From NCBI GenBank assembly GCA_965151315.1, contig CBCTZG010000086.1, forward strand, positions 1 to 11,584: 11,584 nucleotides of DNA, given 5' to 3'. Source of the DNA: Avimonoglobus sp965151315. GTDB lineage: Bacteria > Bacillota > Clostridia > UBA1381. Made by a program: the position numbers and the translations under genes. The notes beneath the pieces are model-generated. The model worked only from the letters and a program-made list of their open reading frames with translations, was not told the origin of the DNA and did not search any database. Positions 1 through 6,356 of this stretch are shown here, one piece after another; position 1 is the stretch's first letter, and each line of letters begins with the position of its first letter.

Positions 1-230
1 AACTTTTGCTTTTTCCTGATGTTTGGACTTTACACAAAACTTTACGCACTACCAACGCACCTAAGACGAATTTCCTTCATCCTTTTTATTCAACTGTCCA
101 ATATGTATTGTATTCCTGCATTTTTCCCACCCCGGATTTTTTCCGGTCGCCTGCTCGGCCTGATCTATGCGGGCCGTCCAAATGAGAAATTATAAAAACC
201 ACCCTGCAAATTATACGTTTCATTTTCCTC
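1..230. other. Left-edge noncoding stretch, no gene supported
   Basis: No reading frame here has a ribosome site or family resemblance. There is a short imperfect palindrome, CCGGA-TTTTT-TCCGG, near 132-147, too weak to call a terminator. The first 50 bases (CTTTACACAAAACTTTACG and what follows) look like the noncoding end of an IS256-type element, from memory only. Confidence 0.3.
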
Positions 231-1814
231 TCAACTGGAAAAAATTGTTCCTGCCTCCAAAGAATCGTACTCCTCCTGTGGTTTCGTCTCCTTTTCCGCC
301 GGATCCCGCCGCTTATACAGCATGTAGTCGTAATCTTCCATGTATTCGGAATACGGCGCGCTTGCCACCCGTTCATAATTTTGGTTTAAATATTCGTTGT
401 TCTCTGCGGTATCTGCATTGGTCAGCAGCACGACGTAATCCGTCCGGGCTTCCTTTAAATATTGATCCTGTGCGTCCTGGTTTTCCGGAAAATTTTCATA
501 TGGAATATTCTGCTTCATGAAATACTTTACATTGGGAACAATATCCGCCGCGGTGTAAAAGCCCAAATCCAAAGAACCGTAGTTCAGCAGCGTTGCCCCC
601 GGCGTTTCCTGCATGATCTCTGCGAACTGAAATTGGGGAAGCTCCTGCTTTTGCTTGTGCAGGTCATGGGCGTTGGGATGCAGGGGCACCATCAGAGCCC
701 AAAGCCCGGCACAGACCACCGGCGCCGCCGCACCAGGCACCAGTGCCGGCATTTTAATTTTCGCGGTCCATTCCATAACGCCAATAATTCCCAGCAGCGC
801 AAAGGGCGCGCAGATCAGGAAATAGTAATCGTATACCTGTCTGCTCACGGCAATAGCTGCCAGCGCTGTCAAGCTGGCAGCCGTCAGGGTGATTTTCGCC
901 CAGACCCGCAGCGTTTTTTTCGGCTTGATCCAGAATAAGGCCAGGCCCAATACCCAAGGGATCGAAATAAACGGATTTTTATATAGGCTGTACCAGATAT
1001 TTCTGAAAAACGCAGCCCAAAACCCCCCCTCGCCTTGGCCGGTATAAGCTGTAATGTTAATATAAAAATAGGTATACCATAAATCCCAGAGAGAATTGGT
1101 GACCGCTACATATAACAGTATCGGCAGGCTGGCCAGAAGCATGCCAAACAGGAACCATAAAAGATCCAGCCAAACACCGCGGTACCGCTTCGCGGCGATT
1201 CCGGCAGCAAACAGTCCTAAAACCCAGCCGATCCAAAAGCCTAGCAGGGTATATTTAACCCACAAAACCACGCCGGCCATGATCCCGCAGACCGCCACCG
1301 TCCTCCGCTCCATGGGCTCCGGGTACTGCTTCTGAAAATACCGCAGAAGCAGGTATATCCCTGCCATGGTTAAGGGCAGACAAAACTCCTCAGCGCTGTC
1401 CCCCAACACAAAGCAGAAGGAAAACAGTACACCGGCGGCAAACAGCGGCACACATAAAAAGATCCAGACCCGCTTTAAAAACAGCCCGACGGTCTTCGCC
1501 GCAAAGAAAAGACACGCCGACAAAGAAACCGTTTCCAGCACATATACGCCGATAAAGGGCCGGGCCGGACTGAGCCAGTACGCGACCGTGTGCAGAAAAT
1601 ACAAAAACGGCCCCTTCTGTTCAAATATATCTTGATATAATACCTGCCCATGGGCAAGGGCTTTCCCTACCGTTACAAAGGCGTTGGCGTCTACCCATTT
1701 GTTGATTGGATATAACGGGGACGATTCCGTAGCGATCAGCAAAAAGGCGGCGGCAATCACAAGACAAAATATATAATCCAAAACACTGCTGCCCAAAAGC
1801 TTCTTTTTATTCAT
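231..1814 (-). CDS. GT-C fold (GT39/PMT-like) integral membrane glycosyltransferase
   Basis: A 527-residue, very hydrophobic protein with about ten or more predicted membrane segments; the first spans residues 11-31. Soon after it comes D42, in the first extracytoplasmic loop, followed at residues 60-69 by a YQDIFEQKGP stretch. An acidic residue after helix 1 and a DxxExKGP motif are typical of bacterial GT-C enzymes of the GT39/ArnT/PMT superfamily, which move a sugar from a polyprenyl-phosphate carrier to an acceptor on the outer face of the membrane. A soluble C-terminal region (roughly residue 390 onward) ends in a charged tail. The start is ATG at 1814, with GGAGG (complement of 1822-1826) 7 nt upstream. 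The gene stands alone, with no sugar-donor or acceptor genes beside it, so donor and acceptor cannot be named. I see no hairpin terminator after the stop. Confidence 0.8.
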   Translation of the reverse strand: MNKKKLLGSSVLDYIFCLVIAAAFLLIATESSPLYPINKWVDANAFVTVGKALAHGQVLYQDIFEQKGPFLYFLHTVAYWLSPARPFIGVYVLETVSLSACLFFAAKTVGLFLKRVWIFLCVPLFAAGVLFSFCFVLGDSAEEFCLPLTMAGIYLLLRYFQKQYPEPMERRTVAVCGIMAGVVLWVKYTLLGFWIGWVLGLFAAGIAAKRYRGVWLDLLWFLFGMLLASLPILLYVAVTNSLWDLWYTYFYINITAYTGQGEGGFWAAFFRNIWYSLYKNPFISIPWVLGLALFWIKPKKTLRVWAKITLTAASLTALAAIAVSRQVYDYYFLICAPFALLGIIGVMEWTAKIKMPALVPGAAAPVVCAGLWALMVPLHPNAHDLHKQKQELPQFQFAEIMQETPGATLLNYGSLDLGFYTAADIVPNVKYFMKQNIPYENFPENQDAQDQYLKEARTDYVVLLTNADTAENNEYLNQNYERVASAPYSEYMEDYDYMLYKRRDPAEKETKPQEEYDSLEAGTIFSS

Positions 1815-1841
1815 CCGTCTGCCTCCTTTTCCCTAAATATA

Positions 1842-1870
1842 ATCATATCACACAACCTTTTTCTTGTCAA
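1842..1870 (-). promoter_or_regulatory. Sigma-A promoter of the glycosyltransferase gene
   Basis: On the minus strand TTGACA (complement of 1865-1870) is followed after exactly 17 nt by TATGAT (complement of 1842-1847). This matches the consensus at 11 of 12 positions and lies about 28 nt before the start codon. It is back to back with the plus-strand promoter at 1896-1924. Confidence 0.75.
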
Positions 1871-1895
1871 GAACTGCCAGATCCTGGGGCTGGAG

Positions 1896-1924
1896 TTGCA
1901 AATCCTGTGTTTAGATGGTATAAT
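1896..1924 (+). promoter_or_regulatory. Sigma-A promoter of the GTPase operon
   Basis: TTGCAA (1896-1901), a 17-nt spacer, then TATAAT (1919-1924) preceded by TGG, which is an extended -10 element (TGn). The predicted transcript starts near 1931, about 24 nt before the first gene, leaving no room for a leader peptide or attenuator. The arrangement suggests constitutive, fairly strong expression. Confidence 0.75.
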
Positions 1925-1954
1925 ATAGACAATATCATAGAATTTGGAGGAAAT

Positions 1955-2125
1955 ATGGAACCGAAGGAATATATTTTAACTGCCGTAGCGGGGGAATATG
2001 CCACCCTGGAAAATACCGGCGGCAGCGGGGATGTGTTCATTGCCCTGGCGCTGCTGCCTGTCGGCGCGGATATTGGGACAAAGCTGCGCTTTGAAAATTT
2101 TTCCTATACCATCATTACGGAGTGA
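1955..2125 (+). CDS. Small DUF3006-like protein, first gene of the GTPase operon
   Basis: A 56-residue protein, beta-rich by appearance, with no Cys and no membrane segment. ATG at 1955 has TGGAGG 4 nt upstream (1945-1950); an in-frame ATG at 1907 lies upstream of the -10 box and is rejected. The pattern GEYATLEN, then a polar turn, a short hydrophobic strand, LLPVGADIGTKL and a final aromatic strand resembles the DUF3006 layout (EGDYAVLE, then LP.G..EGD.L). The function of that family is unknown and the match is by eye. The stop codon TGA (2123-2125) lies within the ribosome-binding region of the GTPase gene, so the two are translationally coupled. Confidence 0.7.
   Translation: MEPKEYILTAVAGEYATLENTGGSGDVFIALALLPVGADIGTKLRFENFSYTIITE
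2119..2124 (+). promoter_or_regulatory. Ribosome binding site choosing the ATG start at 2131
   Basis: GGAGTG at 2119-2124 overlaps the stop codon of the preceding gene and sits 6-8 nt before ATG 2131. An upstream in-frame GTG at 2122 would lie inside this site with nothing in front of it, so ATG 2131 is preferred. Confidence 0.65.
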
Positions 2126-2130
2126 AGCTC

Positions 2131-4065
2131 ATGAAGAAGACTATTGGCGTTCTTGCCCATGTAGACGCGGGCAAAACCACCTTTTCCGAACAATTACTAT
2201 ACCACGCGGAAGCTATCCGCCAGCCAGGCCGGGTAGACACGCAAAATACCGTTATGGATACCGACCCAGTGGAAAAACAGCGGGGCATCACAATCTTTTC
2301 CGGCTGTGCCCGCTTTTGTTATCGGAGATCGGAATACTGTCTGATCGACACTCCGGGACACATCGACTTTTCTGCGGAGATGGAACGGACGCTCAGCGTT
2401 CTGGATTACGCGGTGATTATCGTCAGCGCCGCGGAAGGTATCCAGAGCCATACGGAAACAGTTTGGCGGCTGCTGGCCCGGCGGCAGATCCCGGTATTTT
2501 TCTTCATCAACAAAACGGACCGCGCCGGCGCCGATCCCGCCGGCGTCCTCAGCGCCCTGCAAAAAAAATTTTCTCCCGATATCCTGGATTTTTCCCAGGA
2601 CATTACGGAGCCGGTAGCAGCGTTGGACGATAACCTGCTGGATTACTATCTGGAAACAGGCTATGATCCAGAACGTTGGCAGGCCGCGATCCGCCGGCTG
2701 ATCCGGGCACGGCGGCTGTTTCCTTGTTTTTTCGGCGCCGCGCTGCGGGACCAGGGGATTGCTGACTTTTTATCCGCGCTGGATCAATATACGGTCACCA
2801 GCTTTGACGCCCAGGCGGAGCTTGCCGGGATGGCTTATGCGGTCCGCCATGACGCCCGGGGCGCCCGGGTTACATTCCTAAAAATTACGGCCGGCACCCT
2901 GCGGGTCAAGGACCGGCTGCCCCTGCCCGGTCCAGACAATGAGACGCCGATGGCGTCGATCGACGAGATCCGGCTGTATACAGGCAGGAAATATGTTTCT
3001 GTACAAATCGCGGAAGCCGGCGATGTCTGTGCTGTCACCGGCCCGCGTTCCATTCGGCCTGGCATGGCCATCGGTGCGGAAACCAGCGTACAATTCTCAG
3101 AATGTACACCCATGCTAACCGCCCAGGTTCTGTTTGATCCCGAAGTCTCGTCTCGGACGGTGCTGGAAAAGCTGCGGATTTTGGAGGACGAAGATCCGGC
3201 CCTGAACGTATCCTGGGATGAACATCTGTCTGCAATCCGGGTGCAGATCATGGGTACGGTACAGCTGGAGGTTTTGGAAGCCGTTTTCCTGCAGCGGTTT
3301 GGCTTTCCCATCCATTTTGGGGAATGCCAGGTACTTTATCTGGAAACCCCTGCCCGGGAGGCCATAGGCTGCGGGCACTTTGAGCCCCTTCGGCACTATG
3401 CGGAGGTGCACCTCAAGCTTACGCCGCTGCCCGCCGGCAGCGGGATCCAGTTTGCCAGCAGCTGCTCTTTGGATGTTCTGGACCGGAACTATCAAAACCT
3501 GATCCGAACCCATATTTTTGAAAAGGCCCATAAGGGCGTACTGACCGGTGCGCCGCTGACTGACACCCGATTTACGCTTCTCACCGGCCGGGCCCATCTG
3601 AAGCATACCAGCGGCGGCGATTTCCGGGAGGCGGTATACCGCGCCGTGCGGCAGGGCCTGTTCACCGCAGGAACAGTGCTTTTAGAACCCATGTACGACT
3701 ATGAAATTACCGTTCCGGCAGAGGATCTGGGCCGTGTCTTATCGGATGTTCAAAAAATGAGCGGCAGCTTTGACGCGCCGGAAAACGACGGCAGTATAGC
3801 CGTCATCACCGGCAAGCTGCCTGTGGCTGAAGCAATAGCTTACGGTAAAAGCCTGCTTTCCTTTACCAAGGGCAAGGGCCGGATCAGCACCCGACCTGCC
3901 GGATATGCGCCCTGCCACAATGCCCAGGCTGTAATTGAACGGATCGGATATGACAAAAACGGAGACACGGAAAACACGCCGGATTCTGTTTTCTGTGCCC
4001 ACGGCAGCGGATTCCTGGTCAAGTGGGATGCCGCGCCAGCTTATATGCATTGTGAAATCAATTGA
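2131..4065 (+). CDS. TetM/EF-G-family translational GTPase (ribosomal-protection-like)
   Basis: A 644-residue protein, close to the roughly 640 of TetM/TetO. All GTPase motifs are visible: AHVDAGKT (9-16), RGITI (51-55), DTPGH (73-77) and NKTD (127-130). The rest follows the EF-G/TetM layout, with a beta-barrel domain II and domains III-V, including LLEPMYDYEI in the domain IV-V stretch. TetM-type proteins bind the ribosome and displace tetracycline from the A site using a domain IV loop; EF-G drives translocation. Here that loop region (about 489-499) reads HLKHTSGGDFR and lacks the SPVST-type tip of TetM. The C terminus carries an extra motif, DSVFCAHGSGFLVKW (618-632), that I do not know from TetM. 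I therefore call it a chromosomal TetM-related factor; tetracycline resistance is possible but not shown. It sits in one transcript with two 56-aa genes; a TTG in the alternative downstream reading overlaps its stop. Confidence 0.9.
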   Translation: MKKTIGVLAHVDAGKTTFSEQLLYHAEAIRQPGRVDTQNTVMDTDPVEKQRGITIFSGCARFCYRRSEYCLIDTPGHIDFSAEMERTLSVLDYAVIIVSAAEGIQSHTETVWRLLARRQIPVFFFINKTDRAGADPAGVLSALQKKFSPDILDFSQDITEPVAALDDNLLDYYLETGYDPERWQAAIRRLIRARRLFPCFFGAALRDQGIADFLSALDQYTVTSFDAQAELAGMAYAVRHDARGARVTFLKITAGTLRVKDRLPLPGPDNETPMASIDEIRLYTGRKYVSVQIAEAGDVCAVTGPRSIRPGMAIGAETSVQFSECTPMLTAQVLFDPEVSSRTVLEKLRILEDEDPALNVSWDEHLSAIRVQIMGTVQLEVLEAVFLQRFGFPIHFGECQVLYLETPAREAIGCGHFEPLRHYAEVHLKLTPLPAGSGIQFASSCSLDVLDRNYQNLIRTHIFEKAHKGVLTGAPLTDTRFTLLTGRAHLKHTSGGDFREAVYRAVRQGLFTAGTVLLEPMYDYEITVPAEDLGRVLSDVQKMSGSFDAPENDGSIAVITGKLPVAEAIAYGKSLLSFTKGKGRISTRPAGYAPCHNAQAVIERIGYDKNGDTENTPDSVFCAHGSGFLVKWDAAPAYMHCEIN

Positions 4066-4068
4066 TTC

Positions 4069-4074
4069 GGAGGG
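4069..4074 (+). promoter_or_regulatory. Ribosome binding site choosing the ATG start at 4080
   Basis: GGAGGG lies 5 nt before ATG 4080. The alternative TTG start at 4062 has no comparable site. Confidence 0.7.
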
Positions 4075-4079
4075 ACTAT

Positions 4080-4250
4080 ATGCGTTGTGAAGATTGCGTA
4101 CATTATATATACGATGAGGACTGCGGATGCTATAGCTGCTGCGTCAGTCTAGACGAGGATGAAATGCTGCGTTTTTTAAAGGGCAGCTTTGCAGACTGTC
4201 CATATTACCGCAGCGGTGACGATTACGCGGTTGTCCGAAAACAAAATTAA
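4080..4250 (+). CDS. Small Cys-rich DUF6472-like protein (possible zinc site)
   Basis: A 56-residue acidic protein. Cysteines fall at 3 and 6 (CxxC), 15, 17, 20, 21 and 40. C3, C6, C20 or C21 and C40 are the likely conserved set and could bind one zinc ion; that is inference from spacing. The text SLDEDEMLRFLKGSF followed by CPYY and a VVRKQ end matches my memory of the DUF6472 family of Lachnospiraceae, whose function is unknown. The gene starts 14 nt after the GTPase stop with a strong GGAGGG, so it is the third gene of that operon. I see no terminator after it; the next sequence is an insertion-sequence remnant. Confidence 0.8.
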   Translation: MRCEDCVHYIYDEDCGCYSCCVSLDEDEMLRFLKGSFADCPYYRSGDDYAVVRKQN

Positions 4251-4262
4251 ATCAATTATTTT

Positions 4263-4723
4263 TGTAGGTTTGTCAATGCTGTGTTACAAAATCAAATAAA
4301 AAATTCGCCGCCTTCTAAGAAAGCCTTGATGTAATCCGCAGAAGCTTTCCAATTAAGCGGCCGCATAGGAAACCTGCTGTATTTAATTTTCAAACGAATA
4401 AAGTTTATGTGCGGCTTGCGGTGTGAACGCTCTGCCTTGCCGTTGTGTCTGGGGGAATATACTTTGATTCGCTTATGTTTAATTCCAAGCTGCATGAGCT
4501 TGTTTTCAAACATTGTAGGCGCAGGATTTTCAGCGCTGCCGTATGCTTTCGTAAATTCCTGTCCGTTATCGGTTTGGAAACACGCAATTTTAAATGGGAA
4601 CCTTTCTTCAGGCGTAGGTTGGTTTGGCTGGTGGTAAGGTCTGTGTGATTTATCTGATAAAAATTGCAGTGTTCCGTCTTTCTTTTATAGTTTTGTTCTG
4701 AAAATCATATTGACAAGCTAGCG
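4263..4723 (-). mobile_element. Decayed insertion-sequence remnant (IS3/IS481-type)
   Basis: This stretch holds the only sign of a mobile element. The transposase relic at 4292-4684 is flanked by TGTAGGTTTGTCAATG (4263-4278) and, in inverted orientation, by a sequence at 4708-4723 that shares the core ATTGACAA. These may be the worn terminal inverted repeats; 10 of 16 positions agree, so this is only suggestive. If right, the element shrank to about 460 bp, with the front half of the transposase lost. I see no clear target-site duplication. Confidence 0.4.
4292..4684 (-). pseudogene. Transposase remnant, rve/DDE type, truncated and frameshifted
   Basis: Read on the minus strand, one frame stays open for 130 codons from 4684 (just after a TAA) to TGA at 4292-4294. 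It contains FQTDNGQEF with the second catalytic Asp (residue 39), then IKHKRIKVYSPRHNGKAERSHR with the catalytic Glu (residue 85), and ends FPMRPLNW...FLEGGEFFI. This is the C-terminal half of an integrase-core transposase of the IS3/IS481 kind; the N-terminal helix-turn-helix and first catalytic Asp are missing. Between HRK and FPMRPLNW only about 13 residues remain where relatives have about 35. A second frame in the gap reads HKLYSFEN, a piece expected there, so at least two small deletions shifted the frame out and back. The gene cannot encode an active enzyme. Confidence 0.85.
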
Positions 4724-4739
4724 GCAGATATTATATAAT
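4710..4739 (+). promoter_or_regulatory. Consensus sigma-A promoter of rhaB
   Basis: TTGACA (4710-4715), an 18-nt spacer and TATAAT (4734-4739): both hexamers are perfect. The start site would be near 4746, leaving a 30-nt leader before the GTG start. No operator palindrome is evident. The -35 box falls in the suspected outer end of the insertion-sequence remnant. Confidence 0.75.
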
Positions 4740-4775
4740 TTAGAAAAATAGTGCATAAATCAGGAGGAAAACACA

Positions 4776-6263
4776 GTGAGTAAGTTATACAAATTTTTAG
4801 CTTTTGACTTTGGCGCGTCCAGCGGGCGGGCTATGCTGGCTACCTTTGACGGGGAAAAAATCACATTAGAGGAAAAGCACCGTTTTTCCAATGACCCGGT
4901 GACGGTGAACGGCAGCCTGTATTGGGACGTCCTGCGGCTGTTCCATGAGATTAAGCAGGGGATTTTAAAGTGCGCCAACTCCGGCGACCGGGATATCGAC
5001 TGTATTGGCATTGACACCTGGGGGGTGGACTACGGCCTGCTGGATAAAAACGGAAAGCTTTTGGGCAACCCGTATCATTACCGGGATACCCGCACGGACG
5101 GCATAGACCAGGAAGCGTTTTCCCGTGTGCCCAAAGAGGAGATTTTCAAAAAGACCGGCATCGCGTTTAACTGGTTTAATACATTGTTCCAGCTGCTGGC
5201 CGCCCGGCTTTCCGGCGATGTGACCCTGGATCAGGCAAAAACGCTGCTGTTCATGCCGGATCTGTTCAATTATTTCCTGACTGGTGAAAAGCGGACGGAA
5301 TATACCATTGCCTCCACCTCCCAGATGTTTGACTCGAAAACACATCAGTGGGCAACCGATCTTTTGGAAAAGCTGGATATTCCCACCGACATATTCGCGG
5401 ATATGATCTATCCCGGGGAAAAAGTAGGGGTTTTAAAGGCGGAACTTGCAGAGGAGCTGGGGGTTGGGCAGATCCCTGTAATCGCTGTTGCCTCCCATGA
5501 CACCGGTTCGGCGGTGGCCTCCGTGCCCGTGCCGGACAAGGACGACTTCATCTATATTTCCAGTGGTACATGGTCGCTGATGGGCGTACAGCTGGATCAG
5601 CCCAACGCGTCAGCTGAGGCGTTTGAATATAACTTTACCAATGAGGGCGGCGTGAATAAAACGATCCGCTTCTTAAAAAATATTATGGGCCTGTGGCTGA
5701 TCCAAGAATCCAAACGGCAGTGGGAGCGGGAAGGCGAGACTTTGAGTTTTGACGAGCTGGAGCGGCAGGCCAACGTGGCCGCGCCCTTTGAAAGCCTGAT
5801 CGATCCGGACTATCCGGCCTTCCAGACCCCGGGCAATATGCCCCGCCGGATCCGGGAATACTGCGAAAAGACCGGCCAGAAAGTGCCTCAGACTAAGGGT
5901 GAGGTGGTGCGCTGCATTGCCCAGAGCCTGGCGTTCAAGTACCGCAATACAGTTGAGGGAATGGAGAACGTGACCGGTAAGCAATACAGTGTGATCAATA
6001 TTGTTGGCGGCGGCATCAAGGATAAGATGATCTGCCAGTTTACGGCCAACGCTACGAAACGCGCCGTAGAAGCGGGGCCGGTAGAGGCTACCAGTATCGG
6101 CAATGTGATTGTGCAGGCTATGGCTGTTGGCGCGATCCAGGATTTGAGCCATGGCCGGCGGGTGGTAAAGAATTCCTTTGATATTGCCAGGTATACGCCG
6201 CAGGATTCCGAAGCGTGGGATCAGGCGTATGAACAGTGGAAAAAAATTATTCAGTCGATCTAA
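4776..6263 (+). CDS. rhaB: Rhamnulokinase (FGGY carbohydrate kinase family)
   Basis: Phosphorylates L-rhamnulose with ATP to L-rhamnulose 1-phosphate, the second step of L-rhamnose breakdown in the cytoplasm. The 495-residue protein is close to E. coli RhaB (about 489). It shows the N-terminal phosphate-binding motif DFGASSGR (11-18), the sugar-side motif GIDTWGVDYG (78-87), the likely catalytic base D242 in ASHDTGSA, and the C-terminal nucleotide-binding GGG (411-413). The start is GTG 4776 with AGGAGG 8 nt upstream. No isomerase, aldolase, regulator or transporter for rhamnose is beside it, so it is an orphan kinase with its own promoter and terminator. Related FGGY kinases can act on other ketoses, for example L-fuculose, so the exact substrate is inferred from overall similarity. 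Confidence 0.9.
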   Translation: MSKLYKFLAFDFGASSGRAMLATFDGEKITLEEKHRFSNDPVTVNGSLYWDVLRLFHEIKQGILKCANSGDRDIDCIGIDTWGVDYGLLDKNGKLLGNPYHYRDTRTDGIDQEAFSRVPKEEIFKKTGIAFNWFNTLFQLLAARLSGDVTLDQAKTLLFMPDLFNYFLTGEKRTEYTIASTSQMFDSKTHQWATDLLEKLDIPTDIFADMIYPGEKVGVLKAELAEELGVGQIPVIAVASHDTGSAVASVPVPDKDDFIYISSGTWSLMGVQLDQPNASAEAFEYNFTNEGGVNKTIRFLKNIMGLWLIQESKRQWEREGETLSFDELERQANVAAPFESLIDPDYPAFQTPGNMPRRIREYCEKTGQKVPQTKGEVVRCIAQSLAFKYRNTVEGMENVTGKQYSVINIVGGGIKDKMICQFTANATKRAVEAGPVEATSIGNVIVQAMAVGAIQDLSHGRRVVKNSFDIARYTPQDSEAWDQAYEQWKKIIQSI

Positions 6264-6292
6264 TCATAATCCAGGAAAAGTTTTCATAGTAT
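6264..6292 (+). promoter_or_regulatory. Candidate sigma-E promoter of sipL, inside the rhaB terminator
   Basis: TCATAAT (6264-6270), 14 nt, then CATAGTAT (6285-6292). The mother-cell sigma-E consensus, as I know it from Bacillus, is KMATATT, 14-15 nt, CATACAnT; the match is 6/7 and 6/8. Transcription would begin near 6299, inside the 3' arm of the terminator hairpin. This is prediction only; sipL is known to be sigma-E-dependent in Clostridioides difficile. Confidence 0.45.
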
Positions 6293-6312
6293 GAACTATG
6301 AAAACTTTTTTT
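6276..6312 (+). terminator. Rho-independent terminator after rhaB
   Basis: A perfect 15-bp stem (6276-6290 pairing with 6295-6309), a 4-nt ATGA loop and a T run to 6312. It begins 12 nt after the rhaB stop. The stem is AT-rich but long. Confidence 0.85.
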
Positions 6313-6356
6313 GTTGTGTCCAAATTTTACGAACCAAAGGAAAGGATTGATGGAAC

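Noticed and set aside
1..194. Plus-strand frame open from base 1 to TAA near 194
   Set aside because: No start can be seen, composition is Phe/Leu/Pro-rich and it matches no family I recognise; probably chance.
86..376. Open frame of 96 codons on the minus strand at the left edge
   Set aside because: It overlaps the glycosyltransferase in another frame, is Arg-rich and low in complexity, has no ribosome site and resembles nothing known.
2131..4065. Naming the GTPase tetM or tetO
   Set aside because: The key loop and C terminus differ from those proteins, and no conjugative element or leader attenuator typical of tetM is present.
4407..4648. Two plus-strand open frames of 67 and 76 codons
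   Set aside because: They are antisense to the transposase relic, whose minus-strand frame carries clear catalytic-core motifs.
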